Part shown: one piece after another, positions 50,859 to 60,600 of the stretch
Layout of the letters: each line of letters begins with the position of its first letter
How positions within the stretch are numbered: position 1 is the stretch's first letter
NCBI GenBank assembly: GCA_026387935.1
Contig: JAPLKU010000003.1
Location: forward strand, 62,001-126,000
Reading direction: 5' to 3'
Source of the DNA: Gemmatimonadota bacterium
GTDB lineage: Bacteria; Gemmatimonadota; Gemmatimonadetes; Gemmatimonadales; Gemmatimonadaceae
Length of the DNA: 64,000 nt
Position numbers and translations under genes: made by a program
Notes under the pieces: model-generated
What the model saw: only the letters and a program-made list of their open reading frames with translations
Told to the model about the DNA's origin: nothing
Databases searched by the model: none

Positions 50859-50952
50859 TTGCCGTGACCGTCAAACGCGCCGTGAACCGATCGGATTTGC
50901 AGCACTCACCAGTCCCAGCCGGCCCGGTTTCTTTCTACCAGGATCACTCGCC

Positions 50953-52632
50953 ATGACCGTACAGCACCGCCACTTCCACCCGGCCCGCTCAATCGTCAGG
51001 GTTGCCGCGCTCACGCTCATCGTCCTGGCCGCCTGCGCGAAACCCGGTAGCCCGGCGCGCGGCACGAAGCACGACGACCTCGTGGCGCTGTTCAAGGAGT
51101 GGCGCACGTTCCAGCAGCCAAAGCTCGTGACTGGGGTTCCCGACTACTCGGCGCGCGCAATGGCGGCGCAACGTGCCGAACTCCCCGCCTGGCAGGCCAG
51201 GCTCAAGGCCATCGACACCACCGGGTGGAGTACGGCTGACCAGGTGGACTGGCATCTCGTTCGCGCAGAAATGAACGGGCTCGATTTCGACCATCGCGTG
51301 ATGCAGCCCTGGGCGCGCAACCCCGCGTTCTATGTCACCGTGTTCTCTGAGCAAAGCGACCAGCCGGCGCGCGAGGGGCCGTTCGCACTCGGCGCGATTG
51401 AACTCTGGCAGTATCGCTGGCCCCTCGACGCTGCGGAGTCCACCGACCTCGCCGCCAAACTGCGCAGCGTTCCTCCGCTGCTGGCGCAGGCCAAAACCAA
51501 CCTCACCGGAACGGCGAAGGATCTCTGGACCTACGGCGCGCTGGACCTTCGTGCACAGGCCACGGAACTCAAGGAACTGCGCGAACGCGTCGGCGCGGCC
51601 GCGGCCGCGGGCGCGGGCGCCGACCTTGCCAGCGCCATCGATGCAGCCCGGACTGCCACCGATTCACTGGTCACTTGGCTCGATTCGCAGGCCTCCACAA
51701 AGACCACTGCGTCGGGCATCGGCATCGCCAACTACGACTGGTATCTCAAGAACGTGCAGTTGGTGCCGTGGACCTGGCACGATGAAGTGACGCTCATGCA
51801 GCGGGAGCTTTCTCGTGGCCACGCCTTCCTTCGCCTTGAGGAAGGACGCAATGCCAAGCTGCCGCCGGCCATTCCGGTGGCGAGCGCAGAGGAACACTCG
51901 CGCACGTTCAATGCGGCCGTGACTGCGTACATGGCCTTTCTCAAGGGCCATGACCTGATGCCGATCGCGGATTACCTCGAGCCGGCGCTCCGCGCGCACA
52001 TCGGCAACTTCAACCCGGCCGTGCCGCGCGCCTTCTTCACCGAGGTGGACTACCGCGACCCGATGGTCATGCGCACGCATGGGTTCCACTGGTTCGATCT
52101 CGCGCGCATGTCGGCCGAGCCGCACCCAAGCCCGATCCGCCGTGGCCCGCTGCTGTACAACATGTTCATCACCCGCACCGAAGGGCATGCCACCGGCTGG
52201 GAAGAAATGATGCTTCAGGCCGGCATGTTTGATGCACGGCCGCGGTCGCGCGAGCTGATCTATATCCTGCTCGCGCAGCGGGCCGCCCGCGCACTCGGCG
52301 ACCTCAAGATGCACGCCAATGAACTCACACTCGACGAGGCCGCCACCTTCGCCGCCGCCAATACCCCCAAGGGGTGGCTCCGGCTGGACGGCCCGCTCGT
52401 CCGGTTTGAACAGCACTTGTACCTGCAGCAGCCGACGTACGGACCGAGCTACATCAACGGAAAGATTCTGATCGAGGGCATCCTCGCAGCGCGACGCCGT
52501 CAGCTGGGCGATGCCTTTACCATGCACGAATTCATGGACGAGTTCCTGCAGGCTGGCCTCATTCCCGCATCCTTGATCCACTGGCAGCTGGCGGGCATGA
52601 CCCCGGAGATTGCACGCATGCTCGCTCCATAG
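50953..52632 (+). CDS. DUF885 family lipoprotein lacking a recognisable HExxH
   Basis: A 559-residue exported lipoprotein (lipobox LTLIVLAAC). The fold matches the DUF885 group of gluzincin-like peptidases at its C-terminal end: TYGPSYINGKILIEGILAAR then RRQLGDAFTMHEFMDEFLQA and GLIPASLIHWQL, and also EGHATGWEEMMLQAG in place of the usual EGWALYAE. The zinc helix of active relatives (HEGxPGHHLQ type) should lie before this, but the sequence there is MRTHGFHWFDLARMSAEPHP, with no HExxH. It may be a non-peptidase member or use another metal site. Confidence 0.78.
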   Translation: MTVQHRHFHPARSIVRVAALTLIVLAACAKPGSPARGTKHDDLVALFKEWRTFQQPKLVTGVPDYSARAMAAQRAELPAWQARLKAIDTTGWSTADQVDWHLVRAEMNGLDFDHRVMQPWARNPAFYVTVFSEQSDQPAREGPFALGAIELWQYRWPLDAAESTDLAAKLRSVPPLLAQAKTNLTGTAKDLWTYGALDLRAQATELKELRERVGAAAAAGAGADLASAIDAARTATDSLVTWLDSQASTKTTASGIGIANYDWYLKNVQLVPWTWHDEVTLMQRELSRGHAFLRLEEGRNAKLPPAIPVASAEEHSRTFNAAVTAYMAFLKGHDLMPIADYLEPALRAHIGNFNPAVPRAFFTEVDYRDPMVMRTHGFHWFDLARMSAEPHPSPIRRGPLLYNMFITRTEGHATGWEEMMLQAGMFDARPRSRELIYILLAQRAARALGDLKMHANELTLDEAATFAAANTPKGWLRLDGPLVRFEQHLYLQQPTYGPSYINGKILIEGILAARRRQLGDAFTMHEFMDEFLQAGLIPASLIHWQLAGMTPEIARMLAP

Positions 52633-52712
52633 CCTCCGCCGAATCGGTACATCCGGGTGTGAGCCGAGTTAAGTTGAAAGGCAGCCCGACCCCTATTCCG
52701 AATCCGGTATTC

Positions 52713-53195
52713 ATGCGCATCACGTTTCGACTTGCTGCGGCCAGTCTGGGTACGATGGCCACGATCGCACTTTCCTCATGCACGCCCGAGATGGCCACCG
52801 CGCCCGCCGTCGACCCGGCAGCCGCGACGTACGCCGCAGCGCTCGGCGTCAACCTCGCGTCCATGACCAAGACAGCGAGCGGGCTCTACTATCAGGACGT
52901 TCCGCCGGGCACCGGTACCGCTGCGGTCTCAGGCAATCATGTGACCGTGCACTACACGGGCTACCTGACAAACGGCTCCACCTTCGACACGAGCATCGGC
53001 AAGACACCCTTCGGCTTCACGCTCGGCCAGGGTGCCGTCATCGCCGGATGGGACGAAGGGGTCGTCGGCATGAAGATCGGCGGCACGCGAAAGCTCGTGA
53101 TCCCTGCCGCGCTCGCATATGGCGCTGGCAGCGTTGGATCGATTCCGGCGAATTCGATCCTCGTGTTCAACGTGCAGCTGATTTCCATTCCGTAG
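52713..53195 (+). CDS. FKBP-type peptidyl-prolyl isomerase, lipoprotein
   Basis: A 160-residue extracytoplasmic foldase. ATG 52713 is preferred over GTG 52659 because it gives a lipoprotein signal (FRLAAASLGTMATIALSSC). The FKBP domain is complete: LYYQDVPPGTGTAAVSGNHV, TVHYTGYLTNGSTFDTS, PFGFTLGQGAVIAGWDEGV, KIGGTRKLVIPAALAYG and PANSILVFNVQLISI. Active-site Tyr, Phe, Asp and Trp are present. It is one of two isomerases in the window, with the cyclophilin fusion at 17923, which fits the heavy load of exported proteins. Confidence 0.95.
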   Translation: MRITFRLAAASLGTMATIALSSCTPEMATAPAVDPAAATYAAALGVNLASMTKTASGLYYQDVPPGTGTAAVSGNHVTVHYTGYLTNGSTFDTSIGKTPFGFTLGQGAVIAGWDEGVVGMKIGGTRKLVIPAALAYGAGSVGSIPANSILVFNVQLISIP

Positions 53196-53207
53196 CCGCG
53201 CCGCCGC

Positions 53208-53855
53208 GTGACTGATCTCTCCCACCTCTTCGAGCGCAATCGCGCCTGGGCCGAGCGCATTGCGGCCGAGAAGCCCGATTTTTTTGCAACACTCGTGTCG
53301 CAACAGAATCCTGGCTATCTCTGGATCGGGTGTTCCGACAGTCGCGTGCCGGCAAACGAGATCGTGGATTTGCTTCCCGGCGAGCTGTTCGTTCACCGCA
53401 ATGTGGCAAACGTCGTCGTCCACACCGATCTCAACTGCCTCTCGGTCATCGAGTACGCTGTTGACGCGCTCCACGTGCGCGATGTGATCGTCTGCGGGCA
53501 TTATGGCTGCGGCGGTGTGCGCGCGGCGCATGACAACCAGAAGATCGGCCTCATCGACAACTGGCTCCGTCATGTGCAGGATGCGCGCGACAAGCATCGC
53601 GCGATCCTCGACCAGACCGGCGGCGGCGAAGCCTCGGTCGATCGCCTCTGCGAACTGAACGTCATTGAACAGACGCTGAATGTCTGTGAAACCACAGTCG
53701 TGCAGGATGCGTGGGCGCGCGGCCAGCCGTTGACCGTGCACGCCTGGATCTACGCGCTGAATGACGGTCGCTTGCGCGACCTCAAGTTCACGGCCTCGTC
53801 GAAGGCCGACGTGACACCGGCGTTCGATCGCTCGATCGCCGCACTCCGCAAATAG
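53208..53855 (+). CDS. can: Beta-class carbonic anhydrase
   Basis: A 215-residue zinc enzyme for CO2/bicarbonate interconversion in the cytoplasm. GTG start 12 bases after the FKBP stop. Zinc ligands are Cys42 and Asp44 in GCSDSRVP, and His98 and Cys101 in CGHYGCGGVRAA; Asp44-Arg46 form the catalytic dyad in the open form. The length and ending (WIYALNDGRLRDL) match the bacterial Can type. A perfect hairpin follows. Confidence 0.96.
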   Translation: MTDLSHLFERNRAWAERIAAEKPDFFATLVSQQNPGYLWIGCSDSRVPANEIVDLLPGELFVHRNVANVVVHTDLNCLSVIEYAVDALHVRDVIVCGHYGCGGVRAAHDNQKIGLIDNWLRHVQDARDKHRAILDQTGGGEASVDRLCELNVIEQTLNVCETTVVQDAWARGQPLTVHAWIYALNDGRLRDLKFTASSKADVTPAFDRSIAALRK

Positions 53856-53870
53856 CGCGTCCCGAATTGC

Positions 53871-53912
53871 AACGCGGCGCCCGGTCGTGAACCACTGACC
53901 GGGCGCCGCGTT
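53871..53912. terminator. Perfect 16-bp hairpin between convergent can and fecR-like genes
   Basis: Arms 53871-53886 (AACGCGGCGCCCGGTC) and 53897-53912 are exact complements around a 10-base loop. With A/T ends on both sides it can end transcription from either direction. Confidence 0.75.
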
Positions 53913-53931
53913 CTACATCAGGAGGGGCGGA

Positions 53932-54792
53932 CTATTTCTTCTTCGCCGCGCCCTTCGCGGCTGCCGCCGGGTCATCCTTGAGGATCGGCGTCGAACCGTC
54001 GTAGGTGAACTTGACGTGCGCACTTTGCTCAAGCGCAGCGATCGCTTTCTGCTTGGAGTCGAGCTGCGCTTCCATCTCCACCGGGCGCGACAGGAGCGCC
54101 TCGTCCTTCACGGTGAGCTTCATGGCGTAGTTCTTCTCGAAGAGCGGCAGCACCTGCTTGAGCGTCAGGCCCTTGAAGACCACCTTGCCATCCACCCAAG
54201 CGGTGGCGACGTCGGCCGCGGCCGGATCGGCATCGGTCAGCGTGGAATCCTTCGACACGTGCACCGCCGCCGGCGCCGTGAGCTGGCGACGGATGCCCTT
54301 GGCGCGGATTTCACCGGTGCCGGCCGTGAGCTTCAGGATGACATCGCCTTCGTCATCGTATCCGCGCACGACAAGGGCGCCTTCTGAAATCAGGAACACG
54401 GCGCCACCGGCGCGTACCTCAAGCGGAATCCCGGCGCTCGCCTTCACGTCGAAGCTGGCCGTGCCGTCCACCTTGACACCACGATAAAGCTCGTTGTACT
54501 TGGGGATGATCACCAGCTTCGTCGCCGAGCCGATGGTCAGCTTCGTGCCGTCGGAGAGCGTGATATCGCCGCGCTGTCCGTTCACGGTCGAGATCTTTCG
54601 TGTCTCGTTCGATGCGAAGAGCGTATTGAGTTTATTGTCCTCACCTGCGCGATTCAGCCACCAGAGCCCTCCGCCGCCAAGCAGCGCGACGATGACGCCG
54701 ACGATGATCATCTGTTTCATCGGCGTGCCGGAATCGGCCGCCTTGATGTGCGCGTGATGTTTGGGCTTCCCTGCTCCGCCGTCGCCAGCCAT
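53932..54792 (-). CDS. FecR-like membrane-anchored protein with C-terminal STN/DUF4974-type domain
   Basis: A 286-residue protein with ATG at 54792; the open frame extends much further upstream but only through non-coding sequence and the M19 gene. One membrane helix, MIIVGVIVALLGGGGLWWL (about residues 28-46), follows a short His/Lys-rich cytoplasmic tail. The outside part has the FecR core (ISTVNGQRGDITLSDGTKLT, KLVIIPKY, SFDVKASAGIPLEVRAGG). A C-terminal secretin-like fold follows: FKGLTLKQVLPLFEKNYAMK. FecR proteins normally pass signals from a TonB receptor to an ECF sigma factor. Neither is adjacent, and the cytoplasmic tail is too short for a usual anti-sigma domain. Confidence 0.85.
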   Translation of the reverse strand: MAGDGGAGKPKHHAHIKAADSGTPMKQMIIVGVIVALLGGGGLWWLNRAGEDNKLNTLFASNETRKISTVNGQRGDITLSDGTKLTIGSATKLVIIPKYNELYRGVKVDGTASFDVKASAGIPLEVRAGGAVFLISEGALVVRGYDDEGDVILKLTAGTGEIRAKGIRRQLTAPAAVHVSKDSTLTDADPAAADVATAWVDGKVVFKGLTLKQVLPLFEKNYAMKLTVKDEALLSRPVEMEAQLDSKQKAIAALEQSAHVKFTYDGSTPILKDDPAAAAKGAAKKK

Positions 54793-54865
54793 TTGATTCT
54801 CCTGTGGGGGTCGTTCACCGCTGCGAATACAGTAGCTCCCAAGCCGGCCCCCGGAAAGGGTGTCC

Positions 54866-54895
54866 GGCCCATTGGTGTTCGGCCCATTGGTGTTC
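54866..54895. repeat. 15-bp tandem duplication in an intergenic region
   Basis: GGCCCATTGGTGTTC occurs twice in perfect tandem (54866-54880 and 54881-54895) in the 204-base gap between divergent fecR-like and M19 genes. It may affect promoter spacing. Confidence 0.85.
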
Positions 54896-54996
54896 GGCGC
54901 GGCTCCGGCGGCGGCGGCCGTCGCCACCGACAGCGGCGGACCGTAGGTTATACGATGTAGGCATGTCGCTCCTTCACCAGCTACGGGCTGTCCATC

Positions 54997-56445
54997 ATGA
55001 CCCTCCTCGCGCCCCGCCACCGTCGTGCCTTTGTCGCCACGGCCCTGATCCTCACGGGCATTCCGCTCGCCGCCCAGCAGCCCGACGCGGCGCTCGTCGC
55101 CAAGGCCAAAGCCATCCACGAGCGCGTGATCAAGCTCGACACGCACGTGGATTTTTCGCCCGGAAACATGAGCGACATGCCGCCGAACTATGTGACGGGG
55201 CTGCGCGGCCAGGTTGACCTGCCAAAGATGAAGGCGGGCTACAACGGGATCTTCTTCTCGATCTACACCGGCGCGGGACCGCTCACGCCAGAAGCATACG
55301 AGGCGGCGTGGAAGACCGACGTAGACAAGTTCGAGGCGGTGCACAAGCTCGCCGAGAAAATGGCGCCGGATAAGATCGAAATCGCCCGCACGGCGGCTGA
55401 TGTCCGCCGCATCGCGCGCGCCGGCAAGCTCGTGGCACTGATGGGCGTCGAGAACGCGCTGGGCGTCGGCACCGACATCAGTCGCGTCAAGAAGATGGCC
55501 GACTACGGCGCCCGTTACATCTCCCTTGCGCACAACGGCAACAACCAGCTCTCCGATTCAAACACCGGCGAGGCGGCCAATGAGTGGCTGCACGGCGACG
55601 GCGTGAGCGCGCTCGGCAAGCAGGTCGTCGCCGAGGCAAATAAGTACGGAATTCTTCTCGACATCTCGCATCCGTCGAAGGGTTCAAATCTCTGGGTGAT
55701 GGCCAATAGCAAGGCGCCGGTCATCGCGTCGCACTCGAGCGTTCGTGCGCTCTGCACCACGGCTTCGCGCGACCTGGACGACGAGCAGTTGCTGGCGCTC
55801 AAAAAGAACGGCGGCGTCATGCAGACCACCGCATTCGCCTCCTACGTGAACTGCACCCCGGCGCCATCGGCGCAGCGCACGGCCGCGCTCGCGGCGCTGG
55901 CCCAGGAGTACGGCGTGCCGGTGAACGCACTTGGTGGAGGTCGTGGCGGTGCGGGTGGACGAGGTGCCGCAGCTGAACGCTCGGCGCTCTGTTCGATTGG
56001 CGATCCGCCGGAAACGCCGGCGGCAGACGCCGGTCGCGGCGGCAGCGCGGGCGCGCCAGGCGGACGCGGTGGACGGGGCAATCCGCTCGACGCACTGGAT
56101 GCCGCGAAGCGCGCGCAGATGCAGACCAAGCTCGATGCGCTGAATACGCAGTACCCGGCCCCGGTCGCACCGCGTCGCGCCAACGTGCAGGACTTCGCGA
56201 ACCACATTGACTACGCCGTGAAGCTCATCGGCATCGACCACGTAGGCATCAGCTCCGACTTCGATGGCGGCGGCGGCATTGACGGCTTCAACTGCGCCGG
56301 CGAGTCCATCAATGTCACGATCGAACTCGTGAAGCGTGGCTACACCGAAGAACAGATCGGCAAGCTCTGGAGCGGCAACCTCCTGCGCGTGATGGAAAAG
56401 GCGGAGCAGGTGGCGAAGCAGCTGCAGAGCTCGCGCCAGCCGTAA
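54997..56445 (+). CDS. Exported membrane dipeptidase (renal dipeptidase, peptidase M19)
   Basis: A 482-residue exported zinc dipeptidase (signal AFVATALILTGIPLAAQ). Zinc site features are HxD in LDTHVDFSP, a bridging Glu in VALMGVENALGVG, His in LDISHPSKG and His in VIASHSSVRAL. The substrate-site Asp is in GIDHVGISSDFDGGGGI. Two Gly/Arg-rich tracts (GGGRGGAGGRG at about 55935-55970 and GGRGGRGNP at about 56060-56090) are inserted after residue 310 in a loop absent from short homologues. It overlaps or abuts GluQRS at its 3' end. Confidence 0.93.
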   Translation: MTLLAPRHRRAFVATALILTGIPLAAQQPDAALVAKAKAIHERVIKLDTHVDFSPGNMSDMPPNYVTGLRGQVDLPKMKAGYNGIFFSIYTGAGPLTPEAYEAAWKTDVDKFEAVHKLAEKMAPDKIEIARTAADVRRIARAGKLVALMGVENALGVGTDISRVKKMADYGARYISLAHNGNNQLSDSNTGEAANEWLHGDGVSALGKQVVAEANKYGILLDISHPSKGSNLWVMANSKAPVIASHSSVRALCTTASRDLDDEQLLALKKNGGVMQTTAFASYVNCTPAPSAQRTAALAALAQEYGVPVNALGGGRGGAGGRGAAAERSALCSIGDPPETPAADAGRGGSAGAPGGRGGRGNPLDALDAAKRAQMQTKLDALNTQYPAPVAPRRANVQDFANHIDYAVKLIGIDHVGISSDFDGGGGIDGFNCAGESINVTIELVKRGYTEEQIGKLWSGNLLRVMEKAEQVAKQLQSSRQP

Positions 56446-56447
56446 GC

Positions 56448-57254
56448 CTGGACTCGCTGAACCAACTGATCACCCGATTCGCGCCCGCGCCAACGGGCTA
56501 CCTCCACCTCGGACACGTCGCGAATGCCGCGCGTGTCTGGGGTGAGGCCCGCGCGCGCGGCGCACGGGTGCTGCTGCGCATCGAAGACCACGACCGCACC
56601 CGCTGCAGACCCGAGTATGAAACCGCGCTACGCGAAGACCTCGCCTGGCTGGGGTTTGCGGCCGATTCAGAACTACCGCGGCAAAGCGATCGTGGCGCGC
56701 GGTACGCCGAGGTGCTCACCATGCTCGAGTCGCGTGGCCTCGTGTATGCGTGCGACTGCTCGCGCAAAGACATCGCCGCCGAATCAGGTGACGTGTTCAA
56801 TGAAGAGACGCGCTATTCGGGGCGATGCCGCACGCACCGCGTGGATCCCGCGTCCACGCCGGCGCGGCGCGTGGTGATGGAACCTGGCGTCGAGCGGTTC
56901 GTTGACCTCGCCCTCGGCGCGCAATCGCAGGCACCCGCCGAACAGTGCGGAGACTTCCTGATTCGCGACCGGCTTGGCAACTGGACGTATCAGTTCGCCG
57001 TTGTGGTCGACGATATGGATCAGGGCGTGAACCTCGTCGTGCGCGGAGAGGACCTGCTCGCGTCCACCGGGCGACAGATTCGGCTCGCGCGAATGCTGGG
57101 CCGTACGGCGCCACCGGCGTTCCTGCATCACGCGCTCATTCGAAAGCCGGGCGGGGCGAAGCTCAGCAAGTCCGACGGCGACACTGGCGTCCGGGAGTTG
57201 CGTGCGGCCGGGATTTCGGCTGCGGACGTCATCGCCCTGGCCACCGCGTCATAG
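56448..57254 (+). CDS. gluQ: Glutamyl-Q tRNA(Asp) synthetase (GluQRS), start codon uncertain
   Basis: Attaches glutamate to queuosine at the wobble position of tRNA(Asp). The catalytic domain begins ITRFAPAPTGYLHLGHVANA with the HIGH-type motif HLGH, so the start must be near 56448. However, no ATG, GTG or TTG occurs in frame for many codons upstream. CTG codons at 56448, 56457 and 56466 are the candidates, just after the M19 stop at 56445. Other features are YACDCSRKDI with YSGRCRTH (zinc-type Cys) and the second motif KLSKS near the end. The protein is about 268 residues, with no anticodon-binding domain, as expected. Confidence 0.88.
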   Translation: MDSLNQLITRFAPAPTGYLHLGHVANAARVWGEARARGARVLLRIEDHDRTRCRPEYETALREDLAWLGFAADSELPRQSDRGARYAEVLTMLESRGLVYACDCSRKDIAAESGDVFNEETRYSGRCRTHRVDPASTPARRVVMEPGVERFVDLALGAQSQAPAEQCGDFLIRDRLGNWTYQFAVVVDDMDQGVNLVVRGEDLLASTGRQIRLARMLGRTAPPAFLHHALIRKPGGAKLSKSDGDTGVRELRAAGISAADVIALATAS

Positions 57255-57340
57255 TGTCGGCCAGGGCGACGGCCATCGCCAGAGGCGCATGCCACACCGA
57301 CGGTAACGGACCGACCGGGTCGGGCCGAATTGACTCCGGC

Positions 57341-57606
57341 GTGCGCGGTCGTCTCATCGGCGACTGGTTTCTGACGACGCTGGCGAAGACGCAGGAAAGT
57401 ACCGGCGGCTCGATCGGCTGGAGGCACTCGTTGGCGCTAGTCTACGACAACGTGTCGCCGTCAGTCATTCGTGTATCGACCGGAGGCACCCTGCCGTTGG
57501 GGGCGGTGGCCGATCGGCGGAAGACCGCATTCGCCTCGAGGTGTTCATCGGGAGCACGAACCCGAATCCGGCATTCACTGCGGCGGCGCCAGGATACGTG
57601 CGTTAG
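57341..57606 (+). pseudogene. Unidentified gene remnant in the 401-base gap before BNR protein no. 3
   Basis: Coding-like text appears in two frames. From 57341: VRGRLIGDWFLTTLAKTQES then GWRHSLALVYDNVSPSVIRV and STGGTLPLGAV. In another frame: EVFIGSTNPNPAFTAAAPGY, ending VR and TAG at 57604-57606. The switch lies at about 57500-57535. I do not recognise the protein. Nothing else was seen between 57255 and 57655 apart from this and the start of the signal peptide of the next gene. It could be chance, since GC-rich non-coding DNA often stays open. Confidence 0.35.
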
Positions 57607-57655
57607 CGGGGACAAGTGCCCAGATTTGGAAATGACTCGTACCAGAGGCGTTTCC

Positions 57656-60600
57656 ATGTCGTCGTTCCGCCGTCTTGCCCTCGCCGCGCTTGTCCTTTCC
57701 AGCGCACTCTCGAGTGTCGTCCAAGCACAGCAAGCACAGGCGTCAATTCCAGCCAACGCCACCAAATCGCTCAAGTGGCGCATGGTCGGTCCATTCCGCG
57801 GCGGCCGCACCAAGAGCGCTGTCGGCGTGCCGAGCCAACCCAGTGTGTTCTATATGGGCGTGATCAACGGCGGCGTCTGGAAGACGAATGATTACGGTCA
57901 ACGCTGGACGCCCATCTTCGACGACCAGCCGTCACAGTCTGTTGGCGCGATCGATGTGTCGCTGTCGAACCCGAATGTGATCTACGTCGGCTCCGGCGAA
58001 GGGCTCCAGCGCCCTGACCTCTCCACGGGCGACGGCATGTGGAAGAGCGTCGACGCCGGAAAAACGTGGCGCAACATCGGACTCGGCGACGCGCAGCAGA
58101 TCCCGCGCATCGTGATCGACCCGAAAAATCCGGATCGTGTGTTCGTGGCCGCGCTTGGACATCCGTACGGTGCAAATGCGGAACGCGGCATTTTTCGCAC
58201 GACCGACGGCGGCCGCAGCTGGCAAAAGGTGTTGTACAAGGATGAGAACACCGGCGGTGCCGACATCGTCATGTCGCCGACTGACCCCAACACACTCTAC
58301 GCCGCGATGTGGGAAGCGCGGCAGGGTCCGTGGGAAAACGGCGCATTCAGCGGCCCGGGCACGGGCCTCTTCAAAACGACCGACGGCGGCAATACCTGGA
58401 CGCAGCTCGCCGGCGGACTTCCGACGTTCGCAGACGGCCTTGGCAGAATGGGCATCGCCGTGGCGCCGAGTTTTGCGAACCGGCTGTTCATCACGGCGAC
58501 AGCGGGCGCGAAAAGCGGCATCTGGCGCAGCGACGACGCGGGTGCGAGCTGGACGCGCGCGACCGACGACAATCGCATCTACGGACGTGGCGACGACTTC
58601 GCGGCGCTGACCGTTGATCCGAAGAATCCCGATATCGTCTATTCGGCGAACGTCGTCGCGTGGAAGAGCGTGGACGCCGGCAAAACGTGGCGCGCGCATC
58701 GCGGCGCTCCCGGCGGCGACGACTACCAGCGGTACTGGATCAATCCAAACAATCCGGACATCATGCTCCTCGTTGCCGACCAGGGCGCGGTAATCACCGT
58801 GAATGGCGGCGAAACCTGGAGTTCCTGGTACAACCAACCCACCGCGCAGTTCTATCATGTGACCGCCGACTACAACTGGCCGTACAATCTCTGCGGCGGC
58901 CAGCAGGAATCGGGCTCGGCGTGTGTGGCGAGTCGCGGAAACGATGGGTCCATCGGCTACCGCGAATTTCATCCGGTCGGCGCGAGCGAGTACAGCTATG
59001 TCGCGCCGGACCCGCTCAATCCGAATATCTATTACGGCGGCACGGTCTCGCGGTACGACCGGCGCACGGGGCAGACGCAAAACGTTTCGCCCAACGCCGG
59101 TGCCGGCCGCGGGGGCGGTGGTGGCAGCGGACCGAATCTCTTCCGCGGCGTCCGCACCATGCCGCTTCTTTTTTCGCCAGCGAATCCGAGGAAGCTCTAC
59201 TACTCCACCAACGTCCTCTGGGAAACGGTGGACGGCGGCCAGCACTGGACACAGAAGAGCCCCGACCTCTCACGCGAGACCTGGGAGGCACCGAAGAACA
59301 TCGGCAAGTACCTCGGCACCCCAGCGGCGGCATCGTCGCGCCGTGGTGTGATCTACACGATTGCGCCAAGCCCGATTGATACGAACACGATCTGGGTGGG
59401 CACGGATGACGGGTTGATGCATGTCACGCGCGACAATGGCAAGAACTGGAAGGACGTGACGCCGCCGGCCATCGGCCCCTGGGCGAAGATCTCGATCGTG
59501 GACGCGTCGCACTTCGATGCGAACACGGCGTACACTGCGGTGAACACGCTGCGGCTCGACGATCTGAATCCGCACCTCTTCCGCACGACGGACGGCGGTA
59601 AGACGTGGACCACGATTGTCAGCGGCATCGAGAAGGGTGCGCCCACAAACACGATTAAGGAAGATCCCAAGCGGCGCGGCCTGCTCTTCGCCGGGACCGA
59701 GCGCACGGTGTGGTTCTCGCTCGACAACGGCGACAACTGGCACTCGCTGCGCAGCAACCTGCCCGGCTCGTCGATGCGCGACCTGATCATCAAGGACAAC
59801 GATGTCGCCGTCGCGACGCATGGCCGCAGCTTCTGGATTCTCGACGACATCAGCGCCCTGCGGCAGTGGAGTGAAAAGGCTGCGAATGACGCGGCCACGC
59901 TCTTTAAACCGGCGACCGCTACCCGCGTGAAGTACTCGCTGTACACCGACTCGCCCGTACCTCCCGATGAGCCGATGGCCGAGAACGCACCCGATGGCGC
60001 GGTGATCGACTACTACCTCAAGAGCGACGTGACCGGCCCGGTCACGCTGCAGATACTCGGCGACAAGGGCCGCGTTGTTCGCGAGTACTCGAGCGCAGAC
60101 AAACTCGAAGAGCCTAAGGATGTCGGCAACTGGCCAGTGTACTGGTTCCGTCCGCCGCATCCGGTGTCAACGAAGGCCGGCCTCAACCGCATGGTGTGGG
60201 ACCTGCACTACGAGCGCCCTGACGGCGCCGGCTGCTCGCTCCCCATTTCGGCCACGCCGCGCAACACCAAGTGTGAACCAGAAGGACCGTGGGTGCTGCC
60301 TGGCGAGTACACGGCCAAGCTCGTCGTGAATGGCGTGGCGTACACGCAGAAGTTCAACGTGCGCCTGGATCCGCGTGTGAAGACGCCACTCGCGACGTTG
60401 CAGCTTCAGCACTCGCTCTCGGTCGGCCTCTACGATGCGGCGAACGTGAGTCTCGGCTCGCAGGGCCAGATCACGGACCTCCGCAATCAGCTGCGCGACC
60501 GGAAGGCGAAGGCATCTGGTGACGTGGTGACAGCAATAGACGCGCTCGACGCTCAACTCGTCGCACTTTCCGGCGCATCAGTAGGCGGACGTGGCGGACG

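Noticed and set aside
54793-55533. N-terminal extension of the FecR-like frame
   Set aside because: The extension runs antisense through the M19 gene start. ATG 54792 gives a standard short tail before the membrane helix.
56945-57655. Extension of BNR protein no. 3 upstream of 57656
   Set aside because: It overlaps GluQRS in another frame and lacks a signal peptide; ATG 57656 begins a clean signal peptide.
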